This document shows, piece after piece, positions 1-11,845 of a DNA stretch of 64,000 bases. Numbering within the stretch: the stretch's first letter is position 1; every line of letters starts with the position of its first letter. A model generated the notes under the pieces. The model was not told the DNA's origin. It did not search any database and saw nothing but the letters and a program-made list of their open reading frames with translations. Position numbers and translations under genes: made by a program. The stretch comes from Massospora cicadina (Eukaryota > Entomophthoromycota > Entomophthoromycetes > Entomophthorales > Entomophthoraceae), in NCBI GenBank assembly GCA_022478985.1, contig JAKSZP010009606.1, positions 19,222-83,221 of the forward strand. The letters are read 5' to 3'.

Positions 1-1560
1 ATTCATGAAGCACAGCCTCCTTGACTTTGGCATATGTTGGATTTTTGTCAATGTGAGGCATAATCAGCTCAATGCTCCACTCATCCAAGCAGTTAATCAT
101 AGTGGCTGCTTTATTATGGTTGCTGGCCCCGTACATGTCCATTTCAAAGCGTTTGACAAATGTGGTAATACTTCCATTCTTGTCAAAAAAGCAGGCAGGT
201 TTGCTGGTTTATAATCATCACTTTCCTGTTCCTGGTAATCAAGATTACTTTTTTGTTGACTAGAGCCAGACGTACTAGGACGCTGAGGCATATATTCTAG
301 TTTGAGGTGTTAGGGTTAGCCAAAGCAACCATATTGCTAAGCATTTGTCAACATAGCCCAGCATCTATTTTGGTAGCTAAATCCGAAGCTTCATCCTCAT
401 AATATTTGGAAGAACTTCAAGTCAAGTGGTTTGTAGCACACTGACAAGAGCTGTCGTCCAGAGTTTGAATCTGATCATTAATTTCATTTTCCTAATTGAC
501 ACAATTTTGGTTTTTTTAATTTAATTTCACAATTTCCTCATTCAAGCTAGTAGCTTGTAGTTGCAAGGTGCAAATCACTTGGTCCTTTTCTTTTATTGCC
601 TTCTTGCACTGGTTTAATTCTCCATAGAGATTATTGTTTGATTTATTAATAACATTAACATCATCATTGAGATTATTGATCTTTAGTTTAAGGTGATCAA
701 TAGAGTCTTGTTTTTTTCATTTTTCGCCCGTTGGTCCTCAAATTATGTTTTCCAGTAATTGATTTTTCTGGTGTATTCATCCTTCATCTGCGAAATTTGG
801 GTGCTCAAACATCAATACTGGTCACAAAATTCAATGTTGTGGTTTAACTGCGCCTCATGGGCTTTGTGATTAAGCTACATGAACTCTGAAGCATTAATAG
901 AAGTCTGAGTGATATTGCTACCCAAGATTTGGTGACCCTCTTTCCTCTAAGAAATTTTCAAAGATGGGATGCAATCTGTCATTTAACTCTTGTGCTAATT
1001 CTGCACCCAGTCATTAGCTCAAGTGGCTAAGATGTAATTTGACTCCAAACTAGAACAGACCTCAGCGAAATTGGCTTCCAATTGCTCATTTAAAATTTGG
1101 CCTGCATGTCTGGAGTTGCGAGAGAAGTTCACCAATTCAGTAATGGCTGCATGATTGTGGTCAATTGTCATATGAGATTTTCTAGAGGTGGGATGTACAA
1201 ATTCAATTAAGTCATTAGGGCGATATTCTCTATCCCAATTAAATTGTTTTGGATCTGAGCTACACTTAATTGATGATGATCTAGATTTCTCATTCACAAC
1301 ACATCTTGCTGTCATTGGAGATAAAAAGGATTGCTACTATTTTCCGCAGGCCCTTGTCCTACTTGATACCCTCTTAACAACTGCTGTTCAAGATGTTCCA
1401 GCTCTTCAGGTGAAATGGGTTTGTAGGGGTAGGTAATAATGGGTACATCCTCCCAATTAATCTGGGATACAGTCATTTCAGTATTCCCATTGTCCCCAGT
1501 GATGGTTCTGAATAATTTGATTAAGATTGCTCCCCTGCTCGGCGTGATCACCATCTGCAT
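1..1560 (-). pseudogene. Degenerate gag of Gyp-0
   Basis: Structural (capsid-like) protein of a Ty3/Gypsy element. The first intact piece (1560-1312) encodes an N-terminal segment containing PYKPISPEELEHLEQQL, and a second (1315-1019) follows in another frame. The middle (about 1000-400) has no long frame. The last piece (291 to the edge) carries capsid-like sequence matching the ADQVTCYLP-type block of the other gags in the window (7001-7291 and 45895-46152). Several stops and frame changes show it is not functional. The assignment is by similarity to the other copies here, not by a database search. Confidence 0.55.
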
Positions 1561-1578
1561 TCCCAGCCATGAGCGCCA
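1561..1578 (-). other. Primer-binding site of Gyp-0
   Basis: Read on the minus strand the site begins TGGCGCTCATGG, two bases after the LTR end. It is the most diverged member of the primer-site set seen in the other Gypsy elements (consensus TGGTGCTCACTACAGGGG). Its first half is conserved and its second half is not. Confidence 0.5.
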
Positions 1579-1580
1579 CT

Positions 1581-2412
1581 TGTTGAATTTTTAACTTATT
1601 CTGATGGCTGGTTCTTCTTCTGTGGTATGGTGGAGTTTCGAGCATCTATTATATGAATACAATAGACCAGATTGTGACTATAGTTCAAGATATAACTCCT
1701 TGGTAATAGCACTTCAAAGTTGTATTCTCCTTTCATTACTTGGACAATGGCACGCTGCCCTGATCTTACTGATCCCAAGTAGATCCTTGACTAATACACA
1801 GTAAAGTTTTAAACACAAAAAGCTTATATGTTAAAACTATAAACTAGTGGTAATAGTTGAATGTTGTTTATTAGCATTAACTTAAAGGTAATTTATAGGG
1901 TTTGATGTTCACCACATCTTACCAATGACGTCTCATTTTCAATGGTACTTGGCCAAAGGAACATGTAAAATGTTTGTTTGAGGGTCTACAAATACTTCAA
2001 CTCAGGGCATCTTGCTCAGCCTCAGGGTCAGTGTAAATAACATCATCATTATCAAGATGGTGTTTTGGATGCTTCTGCAAATAGCTGAACAAATTCTCTT
2101 TCACAAGCAATCAGCAGCACATACCAAGGCGATTTGTATCACTAATTAGTAATTAACTCACTAAAAAACTCGACCAACATTAAAAACTAATTTTGACATA
2201 GACCAACAAGCCCACGTGCCCAAGTCATTAAGACAAAACATAATTTAAGTCCGACCTAACTAACAAAGCCCTCAAGCCCATGTCATCATAGTTGATACTA
2301 TTAAGTGAAATCGCTAGGCCGCGGATCCTAAGCTTTGCATAAGCTTAGAATATACCTGATCCATAATCGCTGATATCAGATATGATCCATAATAAGTTTA
2401 AGCATGCTAACA
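1581..2412 (-). repeat. 5' LTR of Gyp-0
   Basis: The inner end is clear: TGTTGAATTTTT on the plus strand (ACA-3' on the element strand), directly next to the primer site. The outer end is my choice of the CA at 2412; an alternative CA end at 2179 would make the LTR 599 bp instead of 832 bp. No second copy is in the window to settle this. Confidence 0.4.
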
Positions 2413-2461
2413 TTATTATGTCCCTATTGTATATCTGACAATTAGGTCCAGTCAATTACAC

Positions 2462-3383
2462 AACAGCAGGCAATTGCCCCAGCAAACCACAAGTGTATGT
2501 TATGCCATATGAGAAAATTGAGCAGGGGAAAGCTTGAGTGTAGTAGAGATGGGACGCTCTACCTCCGCTAAGTCCAAACACTTGTCCCTGATGATTCCCA
2601 AGCATCTCTTCAGATAATATTTGGAAACCATTCGGATGATCTGTTATACCAACATCTTCCATTGGATACCCCTGCTTCCATTTCAGAGAGTAAAAATTCT
2701 CCCCCAAGCCATAAGTTCCGCCAGAATGTTCAGAAGCCATATGCATGACAGATCCTGGAACAGACTGGCACAAGCAATGTGGATCCCTCGTCATAAGTTT
2801 CCTCTTTAGTAGGGGTTAACATAGACATTCTGGTTGAGAAAATTGCTAGTGAGTATCTTCAGGTTAGCAAGGGCATTTCCTCCTTTTTGAGTAACACAAA
2901 TCCCTTGGATATACATGTAATAAACACTGATGGTTCTTCTTACTCAGAATGCACTTACTGCGAAATTTTTGTTTAAAACACAAAAATCCGTGCTATCATA
3001 GACATGAGAGCCCTGTGAACATAGTCTCTACCAGGTTGGTGGCTAATATTCTGTTGAAACTGGATGTGGACCACTGAGTAGTATATGGGACCGCGGGAAT
3101 GCATAGCATTATGTCTGAAGGACCATATAGCGCGTTGCCTTTATGATTTGGGTCAATCCAGGCTTCCACTCTAGTGGTGGTCCTGCCAAATAACAACTAC
3201 AACATGTCAATTGGCACAGCATTTTTGAGGAAATTTAGTGTTCTTATAAATATGGCGGAGGAAACTCTTAATATTTTGGGACAACAGATCCCCATTTATT
3301 TTACCTCTTGTGAAATTCCAATGGATCCATTCCTCTCTAGTCAAATCAATCTAGCGTACATTGATGAAGTGATTCTTATTTGA
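2462..3383 (+). pseudogene. gag zinc-knuckle and protease remnant of Gyp-A
   Basis: Near 2490 the plus strand encodes KCMLCH followed by a degraded knuckle. The stretch after it matches the segment after the zinc knuckle of Gyp-B gag (about 45,300-45,430). Around 3000 an aspartic-protease-like stretch reads AIIDMRAL, where other copies have a DSGA or DSGD active site, so the catalytic motif is damaged. The protease C-terminal part is the cleanest piece: 3174-3383 contains TAFLRKFSVLINMAEETLNI. Many stops and frame changes are present. Confidence 0.55.
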
Positions 3384-3548
3384 TATTGGTGAATGAAGTG
3401 GTTAATCAGAGCCCTTCCCAACCAGATTTCTGAGTACAAAGGGATTCCGTTTTAAGCAGAAAGCACTTTAAGACTACCATCTGGACATCAGTTCATAGTA
3501 GTAACTGAGCTTGAAATTGACGTCCCTAAAGGGCTTTATGAGGAAATT

Positions 3549-5200
3549 ATGGGGCCTCACCAGCACTCATGGTTTGAACCACATGTGGCTCCAGGGCTAC
3601 TGCTCCCTGGGAATGGGGAGGTGAAGGTGCTGATAGCAAATTTACAGAAGGAAACAATAATGATCCAGCGAAAAGAAGTGGTGGCTTACCTACAATTAGT
3701 TCCTATAGAGGAAGTTCGCCATATTCATTATTTCAGTTCATGGGAGGATCTCAGACTACCAACAAGCTCATCATTCAGCATATTGACGTGGTTCCAAGGG
3801 AAGCACTAACTGGATTATCAGTGGAACAGTAAGATAAGGCTATGGCGTTATTTGAAAAGTATCAGGATATTTTTGCACATTATGATCATGATTTGGGGTG
3901 CGCTCAAGGGGTGGTACATCAGATAGATACGGGGGATCACCCTCCTATTCAATCTTGACCTTTTAGATGATCAAAGTCAGTGGAAGAGGTTGTATTAGAT
4001 GAAGTGGATAAACTTGTCGTGCAAGGGATGCTAGAGCTGTCAAACAGTCCTTGGGCATTGCAGTGCTCATTGTAAAGAAAAAAGATGGCACATATCGGGT
4101 GGTTATTGACTATCACAAGCTCAATAGTGTAACAAAAAAGGATCACACCCTCTTCTGCGGATTGATGATGCGCTGGACTGATTGGGTGGGGCGAATTATT
4201 TTTCCGCCATGGATTTTATCTCAAGTTACTAGCAGATCTAATTGTCATTGGAAGAATGGGAGAAATGCGCTATTATCACTTCAAGTGGGTTAAACCAGCT
4301 GACTCGCATTTCACAAGGGTTGTGCAACGCCCCAGCTATGTTCCAGCATGCCATGGATACGATTTTAGGTCATTTGAAGCTGTCCTGTGTCTTAGTTTAC
4401 CTCGATGATATCAATGTGTTCTCTCAGACATTTACAGAGCACCTTGCCCACTTGGAACAAGTGTTCCATCATCTCGCTTCAGTAATATCAAAGTTAAGCC
4501 TCAGAAGTGCCATTTTTTAAATAACACTTAAAATATCTTGGGTTCTTAGTGGATTCAAATGGGCTTAAACTGCAGCCAGCAAAGGTAGAAGCTATAAAAA
4601 AAGATGACTCAACCAGGTAATAAGCGGGATATAAGTGTTTCTGGGGATGTTCAGGTACTACCAATGGTCCATTCCCAATTTCAGTTGCAACGGGCCCCAC
4701 TTTTGAGTTGTTAAAGAAAAATGCTTCTTTAAATTGGACAGAATGATGCCAGAACGTTTTCAATGAGTTGTGAACCGCGTTAGCAAGCGCACCTATTTTG
4801 CAATATCCCAACTTTGACAAACAGTTCATAGTACAAACAGACGCATTCCTCTCCGCTAAAGGGGCAGTATTATCCCAGAAGGACGATGATGGCATGGATC
4901 ATCCTGTCACAATTTGTAGTCAAAGCTTGAACTGTCACAAACAAAAATACGCTGTGACTGAGAGGTAGTGTTTAGTGGTGATCTACGCTTACAAACATTT
5001 TTTGGATATATCTACATAGGGTAAGATTCCAAGTAGCGACGGACCATGCTTCCTTGCGCTGGCTGCAGAATCTGCATGAACTGGAAGGACGGCTCGCACA
5101 TTGAGCACTGAAGCTTCAGGCGTACAATTTCGATATTATACTCTATCTGGTAGAAAAACATCAAAATGTGGATTGTCTTTCCAGACTGCCAATAATCACT
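3549..5200 (+). pseudogene. Reverse transcriptase and RNase H of Gyp-A (broken)
   Basis: A linker frame (3549-3809) leads into reverse transcriptase. The VVIDYHKLNSVTKKD block lies near 4100-4140, the QGLCNAPAMFQ block near 4310-4350, and the catalytic motif YLDD at 4398-4409 is intact. The thumb region (KCHFF, YLGFLV) follows in another frame. RNase H follows at about 4820-5200 with TDAFLSAKGAVLSQ. At least five frame changes or stops separate these blocks, so no functional polyprotein is encoded. Confidence 0.75.
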
Positions 5201-5224
5201 ATCACAGCAGATTAAGCCAACATA

Positions 5225-6391
5225 ATGTATAAGAAGATGATGGTGAAAAAATACCAGAATGAGCCACCGCAGGTGATCAAGGTACTAGATGGGCTCATGG
5301 AGGATACTTTAATATTTGAGGGGGAACTATATAAGCAGATCGGAGACTTGACGCTGAGTATCCCTAAACCTTTTGCTAGACCCACGATTATTATGGATGC
5401 TCATCGGGCTGTAGGACATGGAGAATTGTGGAAAAATGTTGAAGTTTTTGTGGCCCTGCTACTAGTGGGAGATTATGCATTATGGCGTGTTGGAAATGAT
5501 AATTTGTTGCCATCAGTGTCAAGTGGAAAAGCCATTCCACATGAAGACCACATATCAGCTGTTTAAACCCCAGTTTGCCTGGCACACCATTTCATTGATG
5601 TAGTGGGACCTCTACCAACTAGTGCCAATTAATCCAATTATAATCATTGCCATTGATCATTTGACTTGATAGGTGGAGGCCAGGGCCAAAATGACTTGGG
5701 CGCAGTCACCACCACCAAGTTTATTATGGAGTGTGTTATACAGTGATACGGCTGCCCACAGTTCATTCTGATGGACAAAAGAACCAATTTCACTACGCAC
5801 ATCCTGATGAAGTTAAACGAGTTGATGGCGATCCGCAGGGTTTTGGCCACCCCCTATCATCCAGAATCAAATGGAATGGTGGAGTGGGTCAACGGATCCC
5901 TAGTGAACATACTCCATAAATTGGTAAAGGATTGACCCTCTGAATGGAGTACCCTTCTACCTACAGCTGTGTTTGCATATAATATCAGCTATCATTTGTC
6001 CACTGGTAAAAGCCCTTTTCAACTGCTGTATAGTTGACATCTGGCTCTGCCAGCCTTAATTTACTTGTGTGTAGAGGAAACTGGTGGTGTGGACCCTTAG
6101 CGATAATTGAAGACTCTTACAGGTAAATCGATCAAGCTGCAAATGGAAGCCTACTTTACCAGTTTGGCCAAGAAGATTTGCGATCAGGCAGCTGATCAGA
6201 TGAGATGTAGCGGACTTCCACTGTTCGCTGTAGGAGACCATGTCTTATTTCACGACCAGCACGGATTTGGGCGGAAAAACAAGCTCTCCAACATTTGGGC
6301 TGGGCTATTCAAGAAAATCGAGAAGACTGGCATGTATGTCTATACTATTAAGGAACCTGCGGGAGTTAGAATATCAACTGAGTTCACGTGA
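5225..6391 (+). pseudogene. Integrase of Gyp-A (broken)
   Basis: The N-terminal zinc-binding part carries DAHRAVGHG near 5396-5422 and a CHQC pair near 5510 in a shifted frame. The core follows: DVVGPLP near 5597, a second block around 5770, and an ATPYHPESNGMVEW-type block near 5850-5890 that contains the catalytic glutamate region. AVFAYNISYHLSTGKSPFQLLY follows at about 5970-6030. The C-terminal domain (6107-6391) reads openly to SAGLFKKIEK-like sequence before the polypurine tract. Frameshifts interrupt it at several places. Confidence 0.7.
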
Positions 6392-6444
6392 AGTTCCTTT
6401 GAGCATATAAACAGTAAGAGCCTATCATCCAATCAAAGGGGTAA

Positions 6445-6919
6445 TGTCAGGAAGTTGATATGACTAGATGATATGCTACCCATACTGGCGGATCAGATCT
6501 GGGATCAAGACAAGTCTTAAGATTGACAGAAAAGGTATATGGATAAAAATTGACTGAAATGTCAACCATTCGGCAAATCAATGGGAGTTACACTGAGATT
6601 CGATATAAATGAGAGCTTCAAGAAAAGGGAAGACGAATAGAAGACTACCAAGCTGAGGATGTATCTGGCTTAGCAACCAGAGATATAAAGTGTCATATGG
6701 AGGATTGAGGAGGGATCTTTTCCGTGATTAGGTTGTTGCATATAAATCTGCAATTAGTATAAAGATAATAAAGGTCTAATAAGGGACAATTGCTTTGTAT
6801 ATAGTTATTGAGTTTTATTGAAGTCAGTGATCTTCATATCATCCGATTTGGTTTCTCAGTGGCTAATACTCTGTGCAAACTGACTCGTCGGAATCAAGAC
6901 TATACACTGAGAATCAACA
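6445..6919 (+). repeat. 3' LTR of Gyp-A
   Basis: The LTR starts TGTCAGGAAGTTGATATGAC after a purine tract (AAAGGGGTAA) and ends GAATCAACA, 475 bp. Its start resembles the Gyp-B LTR start (ATATGACTRGATGATA). Its body matches, in inverted orientation, the LTR at 9015-11394; for example 6820-6875 is the reverse complement of about 9062-9117. Confidence 0.75.
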
Positions 6920-8990
6920 TAATAAGTTCTTAATCTTTGTCCAAAACGTGAGACATAGCATTATATAGTTCCCAATATGGTTTGATGGCTGCTATCATCA
7001 CTATACCAAATCCTGAGCAGATAAAATGTTAGCTCTGAGTAGTACATTTGCTTCCACTGAGAAACATTCAGAAAATTTATCAGTCTCTTTTTGGTGGAAC
7101 TGTACAGTCAGGAAGTAGGCCTTTTGTTGGGCCATCTTGTCCAAGCCCCCAAACAGCTGGAGAACAATCACTTTCACTTCTTCATAGGATACCGAGCTAT
7201 TTGGAAGGTAGCAGGTAACTTGATCAGCACTTTCCATATCTATAGCGGACAACAACAGTTTCACTTTCCACTGATCAGAAGCCCCTTCCATGGCAAATTT
7301 GAATCGCTATAAGTAACCATGTAGATTCCCATAGCAACTGAAGGGAGGTAATTTTTCAATTCAAACAGCTTCGCCTTGCTCCAGGCTCCAGCTGCAAGGA
7401 GCAGGCGAAGTGGGTCCTGAGCAACTAGAGAAACCATCCCCTTGTGAACTATCATATGGCCAGGAAGATGAAATCAAGTCTGCCAAAATGGACTCAGAAG
7501 AAGTAGTGTTGCGTGGGGGGTCCATCACAACTCCTGAGGGATACTCGGTAGCTGATCCATAGCATTCTTCCCCTGAATCACCACTAACTGCACTACTTCT
7601 CCTGGCTCCAGCATGCTCAGCAAAATGTTTGTTGATTAGCTGTTCCGTTTTGACCAAATATCATCTACACCATCCATCCTTGAAATCCTGTTGCAGTGTC
7701 TCATATTAATGCTGCAACTTCTGATGGAATTTCACTCAACGTCCAGTTTCTGCTCCACTGCTTATAGTCACAAGAGAACATCCTCTACTATGTTCTGCAT
7801 TTGTTCATACTGCTGGCTAGCGTTACCCACTTGTTGATTAGCGTCATTTATTGGGTTAATGAGGACAGCTTGTTCCCACACCAATACATTGTTGGCCCAT
7901 CGAAGGGCATCAAGCCATACTTGCATGTCCGCATACTCTCTCATCTCACTGATTGGAAGAGGAGAAGCTCAACTGCGCTCAGCCTAGCTAACAACTTCCA
8001 GTTGTGTAACCTGACGGATTAGCTGGAGATATTTCTGAGGGACGTCGACCAAAGGATAAGCGCGTTATCTGTTGTCCACTGACTATTCCACTTGATGCGA
8101 AGTTGACTTAATTCAGCTTCTATGAAACTGACATGATCCGTCGCTCGCCATTTCATCAGTGTTGTCTTTTCCCTAAGCTGAGCTATTGCAGCTTCAAGTG
8201 CTTCCACCCATTTTTCTAGGTCCATCATTAAGCGCTCAGTATTGCTTCCCAACGTTGTTATGTCCTGAATCCACTCTGATAATAGTCCATGCCAATCCAA
8301 AAGTTCTCCTATTACCCAGGGTAACTCTAGAATTAACTTTGGTACCAAAACGTCCAACTGACAGCGGACAACCCCAACACGATGGTCCATCTGTACCAGC
8401 GCCCCCTGCACCTCCAAAAAAAGCAATCAAGGTGGGTTGAGAAGGAGGCAAGTATCGTTATGCTGTGCTTGAGTGAATGACATTACATCCCTAATCTCTA
8501 TATTGTGGTGAGCCAGCACACGCAGTAGCTGGCAGATAGATGGTTGCACATATGTGACTAGATACTCCTCAATTCTGTGGGTACTAAGATGGCGAGACAA
8601 CCCCATTGTAGTTGCAACCAGATTGGACATTTACAAGGTGTGGCAGTTTTCTTTGTCACGTTGATTATAAAACAAACTAAAGGCATTCTCCCCCACCTCA
8701 TCTTCATATAGTTGATACCTCCGCAACAGCCATTCCATAATATCCCACAGCTGCTGAGGGGCACATTCGTGTAATGACCTTGTTGGTCAGCCATCAACTC
8801 AGGGCAGTTTTCTAATTACAGATTGATAGTAACGTCTTCATACCTGGCTCAGTTACAGTAAATAATACTGGTTCGTCATTAGGTGCTTCCCACGCCTCCT
8901 CAGCATAATGCAAACGGAATCTGATCAACTTTTGTTGTAACAAATGAGGGCTCGCATACTATCCTAGCGTTGAGTAACTACAGTTGACCA
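6920..8990 (-). pseudogene. gag of Gyp-A, left half in minus orientation
   Basis: Read leftwards from the primer site, frames at 8797-8558, 8426-8019, 7657-7361 and 7291-7001 together make a Gypsy gag. The 8426-8019 piece (135 aa) is rich in heptad-like Leu/Glu repeats and is probably coiled coil. The 7291-7001 piece is capsid-like (KVKLLLSAIDMESADQVTCYLP) and closely matches Gyp-B gag at 46152-45895. The gag stops being recognisable near 6930-7000, just where the plus-strand half resumes with its zinc knuckle at 2.46 kb. Confidence 0.65.
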
Positions 8991-8995
8991 ATTGC

Positions 8996-9013
8996 CCCCT
9001 TTAATGAGCGCCA
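8996..9013 (-). other. Primer-binding site of Gyp-A left half
   Basis: On the minus strand it reads TGGCGCTCATTAAAGGGG, next to the LTR end at 9015. It differs at three positions from the exact site in Gyp-F. Confidence 0.65.
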
Positions 9014-9116
9014 CTTTTAATTCTTGGTGTAAAGGCTTTATTCCGCCAAGTCAAACTGTACAGGGTATTAGCTACTGAGCAACCAAATTGGATGATATGA
9101 AGATCACTGACTTCAA

Positions 9117-11011
9117 ACATCTTCTTTAACCGCTCAAAGTCACTTTTGAGCGATTTTAAATTTAAGTTTATTTATCCACAGCCATCTGCCCAAACCTATT
9201 CTTTGATGTCCTTGGCTCTGCCGCCTGCCACCCCAGTGTGGGGCAGCAGTGCACCCCACCTAGCGTTTTCCGCCCTGCAGGCAAGTGCGTTCAGACAGGT
9301 TCAAACAGCCCGCCCACTGCTTCCAACCGTTTTGTCCCCCACGAGACTTAGCGCTCCACCTGGCGCGCGTCCACCCTTCTCACCCCCATCCTCTCGCCCT
9401 CCCTCGCTCTTCTATTCGCTATTGCCTCATAGTGGACTATGGGCGTTTGTTCCCATTTGCTGATAAGGCAATTATTGACCTAGCCACTACAGCCTTTGCG
9501 CCAGCTGGCTTTATAGACTTCCGCCCTTTTAAGGGCTACTTTGACGTTGTGTTCCAATCTGAGTAGGATGCTGAAGCGGCAGCACAAACTCCTCTAATTT
9601 ATAAAAAAAACCCATTCCCACAACCCGTACTCGCCTCCCTTCAGACACCATGCTGGTGGTATCCTTTGCAAATCTCCCATCCCACCTTCCACTAAAGGTT
9701 TTGTATGACCAGTTGGTCGCGGGGCTCATGGCTTATGGCACTCAGCCCAACTTCATCTTTGCCATTCCATCTGGTGCAGAACGCCTTGCTGCTCCTCGTG
9801 CAACAGCCACCATCATACCACACCACCCTACCATAGCCCAAAATCCCACCCCGCGCTGGTGTGGCTGCAGCGCCTGATCATTTCTTTTGGGCTCAGGTCA
9901 ATAATGGTAGGCAGATTTGTTCCCTCTGCTTTGGCCTCGACCATGCAAAAAGAGCGTGCCCTAAGGCCAAATCCGCTGATGCAGCTTCTGAGCCCCCTCT
10001 GGAGGTTCAGTATGGGGCGCTTTGATGCCCCCTCCCACCCTCCAATCTCGTTCAGTGGGCCCACATGGAAAATCAGCCCCACCCAAAACCTCCATCCTCA
10101 CTCTCACCTAAATCTACGCCAGCCAATCAGAGCAATGCTTGGACCAACATTCGCACCCAAGCAGCTGCCCATTCGCTCAATCCTACCCACTCAAAAATAA
10201 ACGGCACTATTCCAGTGAGCCAAAATCTATGGGATCTATTGGCTGAAACTGACGAATCAGGTAATGTCCTCATTAGTAAGCATACAGGTCAACCTCTCTG
10301 CCATGGCGATTATGGGCGGGCAGAATTTTTCCTTCCTAACTTCGATGAAACCCCTACCCCTCGCCATTTTGCTCCTCTACCCAATACAGCCTCCTTCCAA
10401 AGTGACCACCAGCTCGCCTTAGCTGCGGTGGCCTCTCCTCATTGACCAAAACTACGCACCGCGGAAGCCCAGTCAGTGGCTCAGCTCCAGCATGGCCTGC
10501 CCACCATCTTCTTCCCCCCGACTTCCCTGAATCTCCCTGCAGTGACATCTCAAAAACTATTTGATGATGCTGAAATCGCTGTTATGAATGTCGCAATTTT
10601 TTGCTTCATTCAACCCCTCACCCAAAATCACCTGCCACAGTATCTCCCTTTTCACCCAACTTCCTGAAGCCCACAAAGAAGCTGAAGTTCTCCTCGCAGC
10701 TTTTGTTGAAACACTTTCCCATCATTATCTTGATGCAGAAGTGTAAAACTCCTACTACGCTGACCTCAGCCCCCACTATGCAGATGCCCCAACGCCCTGG
10801 CTCTCTGCTCTGATCCAGTACTGTAACCGACGCCCCTTGATCGAGGTGGGTCTTTCTGAAAACCAACCCCCTGACCCCTCCTCACCCTCTGCCATGGTGG
10901 GTTAAGCAGTTTCTGCTTCCCACATGGTTAGTAGTTTGTTTTGCCTTTTTGAGTGTTGTGATCAGTACTATCCATCCCCTGGTTGGCGTACCTCGAATAA
11001 ATCAAATATCA
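9117..11011 (+). mobile_element. ORF1-only LINE relative, copy a
   Basis: About 1.89 kb inserted in an LTR of Gyp-A. It has a 5' leader resembling copies b and c, one ORF1-like coding region (ATG at 9209) and the shared 3' tail (about 10963-11005, CATCCCCTGGTTGGCGTACC). There is no reverse transcriptase. TGACTTCAA occurs at both ends (9108-9116 and 11012-11020), a probable target duplication inside the LTR. The tail is the most diverged of the set, so this copy is relatively old. Confidence 0.75.
9209..10905 (+). pseudogene. ORF1-like protein of half-LINE copy a
   Basis: The start ATG lies in the same context as in copies b and c (MS followed by AxPVWGS). Residues FIDFRPFKGYFDVVFQ (about 9510-9560) and LVVSFANLPSHLPL (about 9650-9700) match the corresponding blocks in copies b and c. 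A complete CX2CX4HX4C zinc knuckle, CSLCFGLDHAKRAC, is encoded at 9918-9959. A Pro/Thr-rich linker and a C-terminal conserved part with SFQSDHQLALAAVAS (about 10390-10435) follow. Several frameshifts break it. By analogy with LINE ORF1 proteins the role would be nucleic-acid binding; this is inferred. Confidence 0.65.
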
Positions 11012-11394
11012 TGACTTCAATATAACTTGATAAATTATATCTGGAGCAATCGCCCCTATCACCCTTTATTAATCTTATACTAATCGCAGACTTTTTCTGC
11101 AACAACCTAATCATGGGAAAAGACCTCTCTAAATCCTCCGTTCAACTCTTTAAAACTCAGTTCCCCATGACAAATGCATCCTCATTTTGGTAGTCTCTTA
11201 TTCGTTTTCCCTTTTCTAGATGTTCTCATCTATCTCAAAATCTTGGCATAATCTCCCTTGATTCACCAAATGGTTGGCACTTCAATCAACTATTTTCTAT
11301 ATACCTTTTCCATCAATCTTTAGACTTGACTCAATTCCCACTCTGATCCACCAGTATGTGTAGTGTATCGTCCAGTCATATCAACTTCCCAACA

Positions 11395-11845
11395 CATCCA
11401 CACCTGACCATTTCTTTTGGGCCTGCACTGACAACTGTCACAATTTTCACCCTCAGCTATGAATTGGACCACACCAAAAAGATAAGCTAATATAATATAC
11501 ACCCTGCAAACATGGACAACACCATCAATGAGGCCACACCAACAGCGTTTAAGTGAGGATTTTGGCTGCCCCCACCCCCACAGGGCATGCATTCATATCA
11601 AAAGCAAAATCTAGCACCACAAACCCAAGTTGGCCAATTCACACCTATGCCAATCAATTGAGAGCAGGGTTGGACCATTGTCAAATCCAGAAAATCACCT
11701 GCGCCAAAACCTACAAAATCAAAATCACATACTCATATATCTTCTCAAATCAATCAAATTCACTGGAAATTATTGGATTAAGTAACTGAATTGGGTAAAA
11801 TTGTCCAAACATTGAGCTATACAATTTATTTAACACCTTACCTGA
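11395..11845 (+). mobile_element. ORF1-only LINE relative, copy d, left part
   Basis: The sequence right of the Gyp-A LTR matches copy a from its DHFFWA block onwards: CTGACCATTTCTTTTGGGC here against CTGATCATTTCTTTTGGGC near 9880. The protein is heavily decayed, and its zinc knuckle is no longer recognisable. The element is then interrupted by Gyp-F and resumes at 23,724. Its 5' end is missing: it begins directly at the outer end of the Gyp-A LTR. Confidence 0.6.

Larger units (their letters stand above)
1..2412 (-). mobile_element. Gyp-0, 5' part of a Ty3/Gypsy retrotransposon
   Basis: Reading leftwards, this element shows an LTR (from about 2412 to 1581), a primer-binding site (1578-1561) and a gag reading frame from about 1560 down to the window edge. 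Only the 5' part lies in the window; protease and pol would be to the left of base 1. The gag part is recognised by similarity to the gag regions at 7.0-8.9 kb and 45.9-46.9 kb. The upper LTR end is uncertain: CA ends at 2179 and 2412 are both possible. Confidence 0.6.
2413..6919 (+). mobile_element. Gyp-A, right half: gag zinc knuckle, pol and 3' LTR
   Basis: A Ty3/Gypsy element in plus orientation that lacks its 5' LTR and most of gag. The order is gag zinc-knuckle remnant, protease, reverse transcriptase, RNase H, integrase, polypurine tract (before 6445) and 3' LTR (6445-6919). Its missing left half is present in the opposite orientation at 6.9-11.4 kb, with an LTR homologous to the one here. 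Whether the two halves were once one element, split by an inversion, is discussed in the findings. Confidence 0.75.
9015..11394 (-). repeat. 5' LTR of Gyp-A left half, split by a half-LINE
   Basis: The LTR is in two pieces, 9015 to about 9116 and about 11012-11394, separated by ORF1-only element 'a'. Without the insert it is about 480 bp, matching the 475-bp LTR at 6445-6919. The outer end reads ATATCAACTTCCCAACA on the plus strand, the reverse complement of the TGT..GGAAGTTGATAT start of the other copy. The inner end abuts the primer site. Confidence 0.75.

Noticed and set aside
2456..2794. A 112-codon open stretch on the minus strand.
   Set aside because: The plus strand in the same place matches the gag zinc-knuckle region of the other Gypsy copies, so the minus stretch is a chance shadow.
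6920..11399. A target duplication for Gyp-A.
   Set aside because: The flanks CATCC and TAATA do not match in either orientation, so I do not claim one.
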